Shown: piece after piece, positions 22,947-30,516 of the stretch
Layout: every line of letters starts with the position of its first letter
How positions within the stretch are numbered: the stretch's first letter is position 1
IMG/VR virus record: IMGVR_UViG_3300031707_000006
Coordinates: 1 to 64,000 of that record
DNA: 64,000 bases
Direction: 5' to 3' (one strand)
Origin: a virus
Made by a program: the position numbers and the translations under genes
Notes under the pieces: generated by a model
Told to the model about the DNA's origin: nothing
Databases searched by the model: none
Seen by the model: only the letters and a program-made list of their open reading frames with translations

Positions 22947-24595
22947 ATATTCTTTTTCATTTCTTTTGTTAATTCTACAAAGGTTTCTGTTTGTCCTAAA
23001 TTAAGATATCGAGTAAGCCACATACTGTGAAATTGTGCGGATGATTTCTTAATCTGATTAGGAGTTATGTAGTCTATTCTGTGATCTGGAATTATTTTTT
23101 CACAACCATATTTTCTTATGGCATCAATTACCCATAAACTATAATCAGCTGGAATCAATAGGGCGAGGGGTAAATTATATTCTATACATTTTTCAAAGAA
23201 CTTTTTCTTTAAACTATTCCCGCTAAACGCCAACTTACCATTTCTTCTAACTAAAAATATATGATTATTTTTTAGTTCTAAACAATACACAAGATCATTA
23301 TATTGAACTATAGATTTTCTTTTTCCGAGAAATGCCCTTTTTTGTTTTGCCAAACAACCTTTATATCCTTTATTCGTTTTATCATAAATATATGAAGCAA
23401 AACTTCCCAACTTTACAGAAATTTCTACTAGATCGTTTGCTAATCTTCTAGATACTGTATAGAAATATCTTCCACCCATACTCATACAACCATCCCCAAA
23501 TAAATACCATTTCAACAAAATATCCAGAAATCTTGGTGACAACTCTTTTAGATTAGATGGAATAAATTTAGTATGAGAATTTCCAAACTGATGTAAATAT
23601 GTCCAAAGTTGAACACTGGAAATTTCAAACATACTAATTTCACCGGGATATTTGCGTTCTCTCACGTTAAAAGGAAGTTTACTAAGAAGTTCTCTAATAA
23701 TAGTTGCATTAGGTTCTTTTTGTTTTATAGAAACTTCATAAAGATGTTTTTGTTTCCCCTTATGATTTTCAAATTCTTCTTTCGTTGATCCTCTAGTACA
23801 TCCTTCTGAAACCCAAATACCAAAGAAAGCACACCAATCCTCCATTTTTACCTTAATTTCTTCAAATACTCTTTGTTGTTTATTATAAATTAGGGAGACA
23901 CTTGGAACAACAAAATATTCTTCTTCTTTCCCTTTCCATATAAATCCAGAACGGTTAAGACAGTGAGGAGATTTTACGTCACTTGCTAAGATTAATTCCT
24001 TAGATTTAGTATCCCTACCCTTTCCATATATTTTATTTGTAGTAATAACGTCTCCTTTATTATTAACCGCATAAATTCTATGATTGGGTGTTACTAATAA
24101 ATCCACTAATTTATTTTTGAAATAAATCATTTCTCCTTGATACGGGCTACTAATAACATTTTTTACATCATCCCAGGATATTTCCAGAGAATTTGAATCA
24201 AGACTAAGCACTCTATCAGCAACAGACACATCTTTAAGCAATTTCCATCCGTTATTAGTTAAGGTTTCCGTCTGAGAGTCGTAACAAAAGGGAGGATTAG
24301 TTATAATACAAGTCGCATTCCAATCTAAAATTAATTTATCAGGTATTGGATCAGATAGAAAGTTACAATTATAATTCATATCTGTAAGCCTAATATCAGA
24401 AGTAAATACACTATAACCATTTACTTTAAATACATTAGCCAGTCTGTGTTCTCCTGCGGCACATTCCCATATAATTTCAAACCGATGATTTATAAAAGGA
24501 AGAAGTAATTCTGTGGCATATCGAGGAGTAGAAAACATATCACGTCTTTGAACTGTCCCTGGAGTTTGTTTTTGTGGCTTCTTTGGTTTATTCAT
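22943..24595 (-). CDS. Intein-containing DNA methyltransferase-like protein
   Basis: The host protein after splicing is 193 aa: N-extein residues 1-103 (ECAAGEHRLANVF as SAM motif I, ending in NPPF) and a C-extein of 90 aa starting SLKKKFFEKCIEY. NPPF is the catalytic motif IV of N6-adenine methyltransferases, and the intein cuts it from what follows. Related phage proteins modify adenine; specificity unknown. It overlaps dUTPase by ATGA and sits beside another methyltransferase and the SLOG gene. Confidence 0.75.
   Translation of the reverse strand: MNKPKKPQKQTPGTVQRRDMFSTPRYATELLLPFINHRFEIIWECAAGEHRLANVFKVNGYSVFTSDIRLTDMNYNCNFLSDPIPDKLILDWNATCIITNPPFCYDSQTETLTNNGWKLLKDVSVADRVLSLDSNSLEISWDDVKNVISSPYQGEMIYFKNKLVDLLVTPNHRIYAVNNKGDVITTNKIYGKGRDTKSKELILASDVKSPHCLNRSGFIWKGKEEEYFVVPSVSLIYNKQQRVFEEIKVKMEDWCAFFGIWVSEGCTRGSTKEEFENHKGKQKHLYEVSIKQKEPNATIIRELLSKLPFNVRERKYPGEISMFEISSVQLWTYLHQFGNSHTKFIPSNLKELSPRFLDILLKWYLFGDGCMSMGGRYFYTVSRRLANDLVEISVKLGSFASYIYDKTNKGYKGCLAKQKRAFLGKRKSIVQYNDLVYCLELKNNHIFLVRRNGKLAFSGNSLKKKFFEKCIEYNLPLALLIPADYSLWVIDAIRKYGCEKIIPDHRIDYITPNQIKKSSAQFHSMWLTRYLNLGQTETFVELTKEMKKNI
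23216..24286 (-). mobile_element. Intein in the DNA methyltransferase (357 aa, LAGLIDADG)
   Basis: Residues 104-460 of the precursor. Block A begins CYDSQTETLTNNGW; block B has TPNHRIYA; two LAGLIDADG-like motifs FGIWVSEG and WYLFGDG mark a homing endonuclease; block F is YCLELKNNHIFLV; it ends FSGN before Ser+1. The penultimate residue is Gly, not the usual His. Insertion immediately after NPPF puts it in the active site. Confidence 0.88.
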
Positions 24596-25092
24596 TTTAC
24601 TAATTCTTCGTTATAGTCTTCCTTCCAATCTAAATCATCTATATCCCAATAAGATAATTGTGAATACCCTTTAACAATCCCTCCAGTACTGCCTCTTGCT
24701 GTTTTAATTTGATGAATTTTATCTCGATTAACTTCTACTACTGCGGGAGTAATTACAGGTACTAATACTAATTGAGCAATTGCAGTACCATGTTGAAGAA
24801 TTAATTCAGTATCCCAACCATTATAGATCTTTACTAGAATTTCCCCTTGGTAACTACTATCGATAATTCCTGCACCTACTAAATAATCACTACCACTTTT
24901 AGGCCAAATTTGGCCCACATACCCTTTAGGAATTTCAATAGTTATCCCTGTTTGTAATGCTTTAAAAGTAAATGGATGGACTACTGAATATTTTTCAGGA
25001 GAATAATTATATAAATCCAAACCCGCATCTGTGGGAAATTTCCGAGTAGGCAGTACTGTGTAATCATACAACTTACAAACTTTTATAAGCAT
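24592..25092 (-). CDS. dut: dUTPase (trimeric type)
   Basis: Cleaves dUTP to dUMP and pyrophosphate, lowering uracil in DNA. All five motifs are visible: PTDAGLDLY (1), WPKSGSD (2, with K in place of R), GIIDSSYQGEI (3), GTAIAQLVL (4) and a C-terminal ARGSTGGIV (5, where the usual final F is replaced by I). 166 aa, normal length plus a short acidic tail (IDDLDWKEDYNEE). Confidence 0.92.
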   Translation of the reverse strand: MLIKVCKLYDYTVLPTRKFPTDAGLDLYNYSPEKYSVVHPFTFKALQTGITIEIPKGYVGQIWPKSGSDYLVGAGIIDSSYQGEILVKIYNGWDTELILQHGTAIAQLVLVPVITPAVVEVNRDKIHQIKTARGSTGGIVKGYSQLSYWDIDDLDWKEDYNEELVK

Positions 25093-25607
25093 TTTAATAT
25101 CTCCATTAGTGAATAAATCCTAATTACATTTTCTTTTTCCCAATTTTGATTCCAGGGCTTATCTTTTAAGAATATTTTTATTGTGTCTGGAATTTTCTTT
25201 ATATTTTTAATTTGATCTTCTGTAAAGGCAATGATATTTAATCTGGAAATTTCTACCTCTTTTTTATCAGTAAGAATCAAGTTCTCAGGATAAGGTAAAC
25301 TCTCTCTTTTCAACCAGTTCTGTGTAGCAATTAAAATTTCTGGAGGACGATTAGTAATATAATAAATATTATATTTTTCTGCCAGATAATTTAGCACCAC
25401 CAAATCTTGTGGTGTTATTTTCTCACAACTATAAAGAGTCTCTATCTTTATAAAATTCTTCCAGAATTCCTCTGTATAGTATTTAAGATGATTGCCCCAA
25501 AATTCAGTATAAGTTGCACTTAATCTATGATAGACTTGTAACTCTCTATATGCAGGATCAGCAAAGTTATAGAGTACATCATCCAGATCAAATCCTATTG
25601 ATTCCAT
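25083..25607 (-). CDS. HAD-family 5'-nucleotidase-like phosphatase
   Basis: FDLDDVLYNF at residues 6-15 is the HAD motif I (DxDxxL) with the nucleophile aspartate; YYITNRPPEI is motif II; the C-terminal part carries FLKDKPWNQNW with the motif III lysine. It resembles small phage 5'(3')-deoxyribonucleotidases, fitting a place among dUTPase and MazG-like genes. Substrate not provable. Confidence 0.72.
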   Translation of the reverse strand: MESIGFDLDDVLYNFADPAYRELQVYHRLSATYTEFWGNHLKYYTEEFWKNFIKIETLYSCEKITPQDLVVLNYLAEKYNIYYITNRPPEILIATQNWLKRESLPYPENLILTDKKEVEISRLNIIAFTEDQIKNIKKIPDTIKIFLKDKPWNQNWEKENVIRIYSLMEILKCL

Positions 25608-25821
25608 TTTCTTCTTCCCAAATCTTCTGCCTTAAATATACAGCCATATCTAAACATTCAAAATAAGCATCTCTAAGTGCTTTTCTCCCATTGAAAGGTT
25701 GTAACCTTGTACCATAAGTCTGCATACCAATCTGATCTCTTTGTTTCATATCTTCAATAACTAGATCCCACATAGCAGGAAGATCATTCCTAATCGGTGT
25801 AGGTTCTTCTTGATTATCCAT
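25588..25821 (-). CDS. MazG-like small conserved phage protein (77 aa)
   Basis: Contains YGTRLQPFNGRKALRDAYFE and CLDMAVYLRQ, a block found in a common family of short phage proteins related to all-alpha (MazG-type) NTP pyrophosphohydrolases; the E..D of the last helix could bind metal. It lies in a nucleotide-metabolism cluster, which supports NTP hydrolysis, but the catalytic set is incomplete. Confidence 0.6.
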   Translation of the reverse strand: MDNQEEPTPIRNDLPAMWDLVIEDMKQRDQIGMQTYGTRLQPFNGRKALRDAYFECLDMAVYLRQKIWEEENGINRI

Positions 25822-25832
25822 TTTATTTTCCT

Positions 25833-26054
25833 TTATGCATCCACAGGTTTACTACTTGCAGCAAATATTTCACAAAATTTGATATAATTTTCAATATTAA
25901 TTCCTAGATCATAAATCTTAACTTCTAGAATATTTACATACTCAGCAATTGCATCACCATTTATCCAACCATCTTCCTCAATCTGCCCATCTCCTTTCAA
26001 GGGGGCTAATGCAACAAATCCAATATCATCATGCAGTAATTTCCACTTTTTCAT
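25833..26054 (-). CDS. Unknown 73-aa protein
   Basis: Starts MKKWKLLHDDIGFVALAPLK; mixed alpha/beta. Overlaps the upstream small gene by ATGA. No family recognised. Confidence 0.6.
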   Translation of the reverse strand: MKKWKLLHDDIGFVALAPLKGDGQIEEDGWINGDAIAEYVNILEVKIYDLGINIENYIKFCEIFAASSKPVDA

Positions 26055-26209
26055 AATATTGCATCCACATTATGCGTGTAGTTAATTACCCAGGTAAATC
26101 TAGATTCTAATAGTTTTTTTAGAGCATCTTTATCATAACCTTGACGCTGTTCCAAATCAAAAATCTCATTTACTAACGTATCTATCATATTTAAAACCTG
26201 CTCGTCCAT
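26051..26209 (-). CDS. Unknown helical protein (52 aa)
   Basis: ATG 26209 follows CTAGGAGATAAAA. The gene overlaps the primase 3' end by 44 bases in another frame and the next gene by ATGA. Acidic and helical (MDEQVLNMIDTLVNEIFDLE). No family recognised. Confidence 0.55.
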   Translation of the reverse strand: MDEQVLNMIDTLVNEIFDLEQRQGYDKDALKKLLESRFTWVINYTHNVDAIL

Positions 26210-27086
26210 TTTTATCTCCTAGTTCAAAAATATATTTTGACTTTTCCTTAATTAGATCTTGAAATTGCTCTTTTGTCCCACCATCCCTAAAAAAGTATGA
26301 TGGTGAATATCCTTTATCGAACTCCCAAAAGTTATATAATTTTGTTCTATATATTCCTAAATGTTGTACAACCTTTCTACTACCAATTTCTCCGCCTTGA
26401 TCATTATCGTAAGAAATGATTATCTCCTTACAGTTAATGAATTTAGAATACCATTCTGGCAACCAGGTCTCTGCACCTGTATCACAACAAACTGCTGGTA
26501 TACCTTGCTGTGCTAAAGCTAAGACATCATTTGGCCCTTCTACCACTACTACAAAATCCGTCACTCTCAATACACCTTCGTTGAATAATAGCGGTGGTAC
26601 TCCTCGATACCAACGTGCTACTTCTTTTTTTGGTAAGTCCCTTCTTTTCTGGAATTGCCTGAAAGTGCCATCCATGAAGATAGGGATTAGATACCAACTA
26701 TCATACCACCCCAATTGAAATCTTTGAATTGTGATGTCTGTAAACTTTCTGGTGTACCAATATTCTCTATGATATTTTCCTAACTCATAAAATGCCTCGA
26801 TCAAAGCAGGATAAACAATTACATCCTCTTGATTAGTTGTAGTTAAAACATAGGTCGATGAATACCCCAACAACTTTAAATACTCACGGGCCTCAACCTC
26901 TGGCAGTCCCCTCACATTCATAAGGTAATGAAGAGCGTCACCAACTAATCCTTTCGAATTGAAGAAATACAACTGCTTCTGCTTGTCAATTACAAGCGAG
27001 GAGTGGTCACTCGATCTGCCCCAACGGGTTGATGAATAATCAATTCCAAAATCCTCACTAATTAGTTTTTCAAGTATCGTTTCCAT
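26166..27086 (-). CDS. DnaG-type DNA primase with decayed zinc domain
   Basis: Makes RNA primers for replication. The TOPRIM domain is clear: VVVVEGPNDVLALAQ with E183, and ISYDNDQGGE with D227 and D229. The N-terminus aligns in shape with the CHC2 zinc domain (LVIDKQKQLYFFNSKG, then GDALHYLMNVRG and VEAREYL) but has no zinc-binding cysteines. A middle block (GWYDSWYLIPIFM) fits the catalytic core. At 306 aa it lacks the helicase-binding C-terminus of bacterial DnaG. ATG 27086 follows TTTGGAGAATT. Confidence 0.8.
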   Translation of the reverse strand: METILEKLISEDFGIDYSSTRWGRSSDHSSLVIDKQKQLYFFNSKGLVGDALHYLMNVRGLPEVEAREYLKLLGYSSTYVLTTTNQEDVIVYPALIEAFYELGKYHREYWYTRKFTDITIQRFQLGWYDSWYLIPIFMDGTFRQFQKRRDLPKKEVARWYRGVPPLLFNEGVLRVTDFVVVVEGPNDVLALAQQGIPAVCCDTGAETWLPEWYSKFINCKEIIISYDNDQGGEIGSRKVVQHLGIYRTKLYNFWEFDKGYSPSYFFRDGGTKEQFQDLIKEKSKYIFELGDKNGRAGFKYDRYVSK

Positions 27087-27246
27087 AATTCTCCAAATTA
27101 GAATCAGCTTGATGTCTTTTTAAGATCTCAGTGCGCTTCTTTTCTAAAATCTTTTGGATTAATTTCACACTATCCCCATCTTTTCTCATGCCATATTTTC
27201 TTTTATTAATTTTACGATCTCTTTTAATACATTTACTTAGTTTCAT
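27070..27246 (-). CDS. Basic small phage protein (58 aa)
   Basis: ATG 27246, weak ribosome site (GAAAAGATTTA). Begins KLSKCIKRDRKINKRKYGM, strongly basic; overlaps the primase start by 17 bases. A similar short basic motif is common in phage genomes; function unknown. Confidence 0.55.
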   Translation of the reverse strand: MKLSKCIKRDRKINKRKYGMRKDGDSVKLIQKILEKKRTEILKRHQADSNLENYGNDT

Positions 27247-27621
27247 TTAAATCTTTTCACAAATATAATAAGGAAATTCAGAAATACTAAAAAATATTCT
27301 CCTAATCCCTCTTTTCCTAAGAAGATTATAGCAATTATTGCATGGTCTAGCTAGCATAGGATTTCCATTATGATCCTCTCTATAGACATATACTGTAGCC
27401 CCGATCAAATCATATTTACCTGAAATTGTAACAGCTCTATATTCAGCATGAAAACTCTTTTGAAATGTGCCTAAATTTGATGGATGTGTTTTATTAAGAT
27501 TACATGCAGCAGAAAAAGGTTTTTTCTTAGCAATTATACATCCAACCCTTATAGAATGATCAGAAAATTTGCTTATGTTTCTTGCTAATTTAAAATATCC
27601 TATATTCAATAAACTGTTCAC
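27247..27621 (-). CDS. Deoxycytidylate/cytidine deaminase-like protein
   Basis: Zinc motifs HAEYRA and PCNNC are present. The family converts cytosine nucleotides to uracil forms, here plausibly supplying dUMP next to dUTPase and the reductase. 124 aa is on the short side; no allosteric site is visible. It starts at GTG 27621, overlapping the upstream TGA (GTGA). Confidence 0.82.
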   Translation of the reverse strand: MNSLLNIGYFKLARNISKFSDHSIRVGCIIAKKKPFSAACNLNKTHPSNLGTFQKSFHAEYRAVTISGKYDLIGATVYVYREDHNGNPMLARPCNNCYNLLRKRGIRRIFFSISEFPYYICEKI

Positions 27622-27767
27622 TTACTTCTTCTAGCTCTCTTTGGAAGTTTTACAACCAGGATAGCCGTACCATTTTTATACTCTGTATTACATTTTGGAC
27701 AATAAGTAATTAATTTATTATTTTCGATCTTTGTTCTAAGGTGAATGTTACAATCTTTACATCTCAT
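27618..27767 (-). CDS. Zinc-ribbon protein (49 aa)
   Basis: ATG 27767; CKDC at 3-6 and CPKC near 24-27 make a ribbon; basic tail (KLPKRARRSK). It overlaps the upstream gene by 11 bases and the deaminase by GTGA. Confidence 0.6.
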   Translation of the reverse strand: MRCKDCNIHLRTKIENNKLITYCPKCNTEYKNGTAILVVKLPKRARRSK

Positions 27768-28077
27768 CTGCATCTACTCCATCTGTACAATACTCTCCTG
27801 TATAAGATTCTGTCACAAATAAAGTGACAGATAATTCATCATCCGGATATTTTTGGAATAACCAACCACCCGTCTCCAGGTCAGCATATTCAGTATCATA
27901 TCTGGTCTCTGTATAAAGAAGGACTAGATGTTCTCTAAGAAAGTCTAGTAGATCCCAACCACCCTCAAACGACCTATAACCAGCCCCAAAATGGCCTTCG
28001 ATAAACTCTAATGCTCTACCTACATCTACTAAGTTTAATAATTTTCTAATTTTCAGTTCCCGTTCTGGTGTTAACAT
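27757..28077 (-). CDS. Unknown acidic protein (106 aa)
   Basis: Starts MLTPERELKIRKLLNLVDVG behind AAAGGAGAAAAT. Contains GGWDLLDFLREHLVLLY. No family recognised. Confidence 0.65.
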   Translation of the reverse strand: MLTPERELKIRKLLNLVDVGRALEFIEGHFGAGYRSFEGGWDLLDFLREHLVLLYTETRYDTEYADLETGGWLFQKYPDDELSVTLFVTESYTGEYCTDGVDADEM

Positions 28078-28088
28078 ATTTTCTCCTT

Positions 28089-28274
28089 TTAATCTATTCT
28101 AGATAAATCTAATTGTTTCAATATTTTATTTTTTAGTTCTATTTCTACTTCTTGCAGACTACTGCCTTTTACTAATCTCCAGACCTTTAAACATAATTTA
28201 CAATAGATAAATAATTGATTATCTGTAATGGTTTTATTTCTTCCAATACACGAATTACAATGGGGACACTTCAT
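28089..28274 (-). CDS. Zinc-ribbon protein (61 aa)
   Basis: CPHCNSC at the start and CKLC near residue 26 form a ribbon typical of transcription-associated fingers. Coupled by ATGA to the upstream membrane peptide. Confidence 0.6.
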   Translation of the reverse strand: MKCPHCNSCIGRNKTITDNQLFIYCKLCLKVWRLVKGSSLQEVEIELKNKILKQLDLSRID

Positions 28275-28372
28275 TTATCCTTAGGGCCTTTTATACGCAA
28301 GATAATAAATGTAAGTAAATATCCTGATATTCCAAACAATAAACTGATTAAAATTACTCTTATTATTTCCAT
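28271..28372 (-). CDS. Single-helix membrane peptide (33 aa)
   Basis: ATG 28372 (weak site GACGAAAAT). Hydrophobic helix VILISLLFGISGYLLTFII with a basic end. Lies just downstream of a tRNA gene. Confidence 0.5.
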   Translation of the reverse strand: MEIIRVILISLLFGISGYLLTFIILRIKGPKDK

Positions 28373-28385
28373 ATTTTCGTCTTAG

Positions 28386-28460
28386 TCGAGGATGTAGAAA
28401 TCGAATCTACCTATTGACAATGTATATAAGACATTCGCTTCACCAGCCAGCCCATCCTCG
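28386..28460 (-). tRNA. Probable tRNA-Ile(UAU)
   Basis: On the minus strand CGAGGAT and ATCCTCG form the acceptor stem. The anticodon arm is AATGT-CTTATAT-ACATT with anticodon UAU. The T arm is GTAGA-TTCGATT-TCTAC. The D arm is weak (GCT/AGC) and position 8 is G rather than U. No CCA is encoded. UAU reads AUA, a frequent codon in this AT-rich genome. Confidence 0.65.
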
Positions 28461-28461
28461 G

Positions 28462-28695
28462 TTAACATTTAAGCCACCCCATAAGATAAGCAGCATTGAG
28501 ATTAAAGACGATCTCATCCACTTCTATCGGTTTAAGAGATAAAGGTAAAGACATCATTATTATTTCCTTAAAGAAAATATTATAACAACTTGAACATAAA
28601 TTCACACGGTATGGTGCTTTAGGAAATTCTTTTTCATTCATTTCGTATTGCCTATCTAACCTTTCTAAATAATAATCAACTCTTTCCATGTTCAT
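28462..28695 (-). CDS. Unknown 77-aa protein
   Basis: ATG 28695 follows AGAGGTTTAAT. Helical, with one CxxC (LCSSCYNIFF). Ends one base from the tRNA. No family recognised. Confidence 0.6.
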   Translation of the reverse strand: MNMERVDYYLERLDRQYEMNEKEFPKAPYRVNLCSSCYNIFFKEIIMMSLPLSLKPIEVDEIVFNLNAAYLMGWLKC

Positions 28696-28714
28696 ATTAA
28701 ACCTCTATTAAGAT

Positions 28715-28749
28715 AAAAAGCAGAACCTTTTTGTGTGGGAAGATCCTGC
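28715..28749 (-). terminator. Rho-independent terminator (leftward)
   Basis: On the minus strand GCAGGATC pairs with GGTTCTGC (two G-U pairs, which only work on this strand), followed by TTTTTATC. A second hairpin, CGGGTTTCCCG, lies just upstream (28748-28760). Confidence 0.7.
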
Positions 28750-28766
28750 GGGAAACCCGAACTAGA

Positions 28767-29237
28767 TTAAAGTTTATAAGTTCTATTTACTGTAGCGGCA
28801 GAAACAACTGCTGCAACTGCTAAGACAATAAATTCTTTGGTAGAATCTAATTGGGCTAAAGTATCCGCGTTTGCGATTGCTACCTGATAAGTTTTATACA
28901 CATGGGGTGAGACTGTTGTAATTGACCAATATTTTTTAGTTTCCTTATCTCTTGATGCAATTACATAATCTTCTACATGTACTGTTTCTTTCATATTCTC
29001 TTCTCCTTTTGGAAAAATACCATACATTAAACCTTCAAATAATTTATTTGTTTCGTCCTCAAATTCATCTTTCCAGAACATATTTTTCTCCTTTTGTTTC
29101 CATTCTCCTAAACCTTTACACGAAAAACCAAGTTGATTCTCTAATCCGTGATCCATTTGAAACTCAAAAATAGTTGACATTTCAAATATTGTATCTTCTA
29201 TTGTATCTTCAAATTCTACAGTTACCTTTTTTATCAT
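28767..29237 (-). CDS. Unknown protein (156 aa)
   Basis: I start at ATG 29237 (AAAGGAGTAATT before it); an upstream in-frame ATG would lie inside the tRNA-Arg gene. Acidic first half with beta strands (KVTVEFEDTIEDTIFEMS), then a hydrophobic alanine-rich C-terminus (FIVLAVAAVVSAATV) that could be a membrane helix. Function unknown. Confidence 0.65.
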   Translation of the reverse strand: MIKKVTVEFEDTIEDTIFEMSTIFEFQMDHGLENQLGFSCKGLGEWKQKEKNMFWKDEFEDETNKLFEGLMYGIFPKGEENMKETVHVEDYVIASRDKETKKYWSITTVSPHVYKTYQVAIANADTLAQLDSTKEFIVLAVAAVVSAATVNRTYKL

Positions 29238-29251
29238 AATTACTCCTTTAG

Positions 29252-29325
29252 CACCCTCGGTGAGATTCGGACTCACAACCCCATTTTTAGAAGAAATGTG
29301 CTCTGATCCGTTGAGCTACGAGGGT
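29252..29325 (-). tRNA. tRNA-Arg(UCU)
   Basis: A full cloverleaf on the minus strand: acceptor ACCCTCG/CGAGGGT, U8-A9, D arm GCTC...GAGC, anticodon arm CATTT-CTTCTAA-AAATG (anticodon UCU), variable GGGTT, T arm GTGAG-TCCGAAT-CTCAC. No encoded CCA. UCU reads AGA and AGG, the main arginine codons here. Confidence 0.92.
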
Positions 29326-29459
29326 AGTTTATCCTGGACTGTCTGTGTGAGTTTGATCAGACTCTGGTATATGACCTGACAGCAAGGCTATGCATCTTTG
29401 GATCCAAGCCAATTGGAGATCAATCCGTGCATACTTCCCTCTCACACCAGGATAAATTA
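29325..29459 (-). ncRNA. Candidate structured non-coding RNA
   Basis: The ends form a 13-bp stem (29325-29337 with 29447-29459, one G-U on the plus strand). Inside: GTGTGAG (29345-29351) with CTCACAC (29441-29447), CTGTC (29339-29343) with GACAG (29378-29382) as an alternative or pseudoknot, TATGCA (29389-29394) with TGCATA (29428-29433), then nested GGAT/ATCC and CCAA/TTGG around a GCCAA loop. There is no credible ORF. A consensus promoter upstream (29565-29592) would transcribe it leftward together with tRNA-Arg. No known RNA family recognised. Confidence 0.5.
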
Positions 29460-29460
29460 G

Positions 29461-29550
29461 GCAGAACTCCTTAGTTGCAGTCTAAACTGCCCGATCTTCT
29501 TTTTGCATCTGGTGGGAAGGCTAGACCACAGTTTTTAGAGCAAAGATGGA
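29461..29550 (-). other. Further structured leader between the promoter and the ncRNA candidate
   Basis: Two more foldable units lie here: GGCAG (29460-29464) with CTGCC around an AACT-CCTT-AGTT hairpin, and CATCT (29506-29510) with AGATG (29544-29548) around GGTGG...CCAC. Together with 29325-29459 this makes about 230 bases without a gene. Confidence 0.4.
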
Positions 29551-29564
29551 CTTGACTTATTTAT

Positions 29565-29592
29565 ATTATACACCAATTTTCTACTTTGTCAA
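29565..29592 (-). promoter_or_regulatory. Consensus sigma70 promoter for the tRNA/ncRNA locus
   Basis: On the minus strand TTGACA (29587-29592), 16-bp spacer, TATAAT (29565-29570): both boxes match consensus perfectly. Transcription would start near 29558 and run leftward into the structured RNA and tRNA-Arg. Confidence 0.75.
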
Positions 29593-29599
29593 GTACCAA

Positions 29600-29677
29600 T
29601 ATAGCGGGAATGTGATTCGAACATCCGATCTCAAGGTTCAAAGCCTCACGTTTTTATCCAGTTAAACTATATGCCTA
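29600..29677 (-). tRNA. Degenerate tRNA-Gln(UUG)-like sequence
   Basis: On the minus strand a D arm (GTTT...AAAC with GG in the loop) and an anticodon arm (TGAGG-CTTTGAA-CCTTG, anticodon UUG) are readable. The T arm is distorted (GGATGTTCGAATCACATTCC) and the acceptor halves pair only at ATAG/CTAT. It is probably a decayed tRNA lying just upstream of the promoter at 29565. Confidence 0.35.
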
Positions 29678-29679
29678 TT

Positions 29680-29883
29680 TTAATAAAACACAATATTAAT
29701 TACATATCCCAATTGCTGTAGTGCCTTTACAATAAAACTATTCATAATCACTGTTGAATCACCAGACTTCGTTATCCAAACGGTAACAACCCTGGCAGCA
29801 AAGTCTACAGCAGCGGAGACTCCAAAGAGAAGATTTATCTCCATAAGCAGATCGGATATTTTACTTTTATCACCAATAGCCAT
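29680..29883 (-). CDS. Unknown hydrophobic 67-aa protein
   Basis: Begins MAIGDKSKISDLLMEINLLF; amphipathic and hydrophobic with no polar catalytic residues. It overlaps the holin-like gene upstream by 14 bases, so it may act with it in lysis or membrane work. Unproven. Confidence 0.55.
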   Translation of the reverse strand: MAIGDKSKISDLLMEINLLFGVSAAVDFAARVVTVWITKSGDSTVIMNSFIVKALQQLGYVINIVFY

Positions 29884-30205
29884 TGCGTTCTGCTAACTCA
29901 TCTTTATATTCTTTCATTGGTTTAACAGTCAGTTCGTATGAACCAAATGTTATTAACGATTGTAGAACGATTACCGTTGCACCAATACCCCACTGTTTCC
30001 AGTCCGTAGGGATTAAGTATCCTTCTATTTTAAGTAGGGCTAAGGGCAATGCTGTAAATATATTTAAAATTGCTACCATTAATACATAGAGTTTTGGAGA
30101 GAAATCATATTGCCCTCCTAATTTCAATCTAAGTAATGGTTTCACAACGAATTGCAGGATGAACATAGATAATGCACCTGCTGATACAATAACGATCTCA
30201 TTCAT
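29870..30205 (-). CDS. Holin-like three-helix membrane protein (111 aa)
   Basis: Three hydrophobic helices: about residues 2-22, 38-60 and 72-92, with a charged C-terminal tail (KEYKDELAERNGYW). Size and topology fit class I holins. No lysin gene is adjacent, so the lysis role is inference. ATG 30205 follows AAGGAGCAAAATT. Confidence 0.55.
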   Translation of the reverse strand: MNEIVIVSAGALSMFILQFVVKPLLRLKLGGQYDFSPKLYVLMVAILNIFTALPLALLKIEGYLIPTDWKQWGIGATVIVLQSLITFGSYELTVKPMKEYKDELAERNGYW

Positions 30206-30216
30206 AATTTTGCTCC

Positions 30217-30516
30217 TTAATCATCTGTTTTCCATTCTTCTTTTATGGAGAATAAATCTCCTTCACATCTTACTAAATAAGTTTGTACATCGGTTAGTGT
30301 CTGTAAATAAGCTGTTTCAGGTACTTCATTAATTGATTCACTGTAAACCATTTTCCTATTTGTAGATAAATCAGGCATGGTTTTTTCTTGCACAATTTGA
30401 GTCATTGCTTTCCAACCACCATCATCTAATTTAGCAAGACTGCTTATAGTTACCTGTTGAAATCTTTTTAATTCTTTAAAGTCCATTGTGAATCCTATAG
30501 TGGATTTCTTGTCCAT
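30217..30516 (-). CDS. Unknown 99-aa protein
   Basis: Begins MDKKSTIGFTMDFKELKRFQ; mixed alpha/beta, acidic end (KEEWKTDD). Overlaps the exonuclease 3' end by 22 bases. No family recognised. Confidence 0.6.
   Translation of the reverse strand: MDKKSTIGFTMDFKELKRFQQVTISSLAKLDDGGWKAMTQIVQEKTMPDLSTNRKMVYSESINEVPETAYLQTLTDVQTYLVRCEGDLFSIKEEWKTDD

Noticed and set aside
29325-29459. A tRNA with long variable arm or intron
   Set aside because: No anticodon arm with a matching T loop can be placed, although a 13-bp terminal stem exists.
29600-29677. A fully functional tRNA-Gln
   Set aside because: Acceptor pairing covers only four bases and the T arm is distorted, so it is listed only as degenerate.
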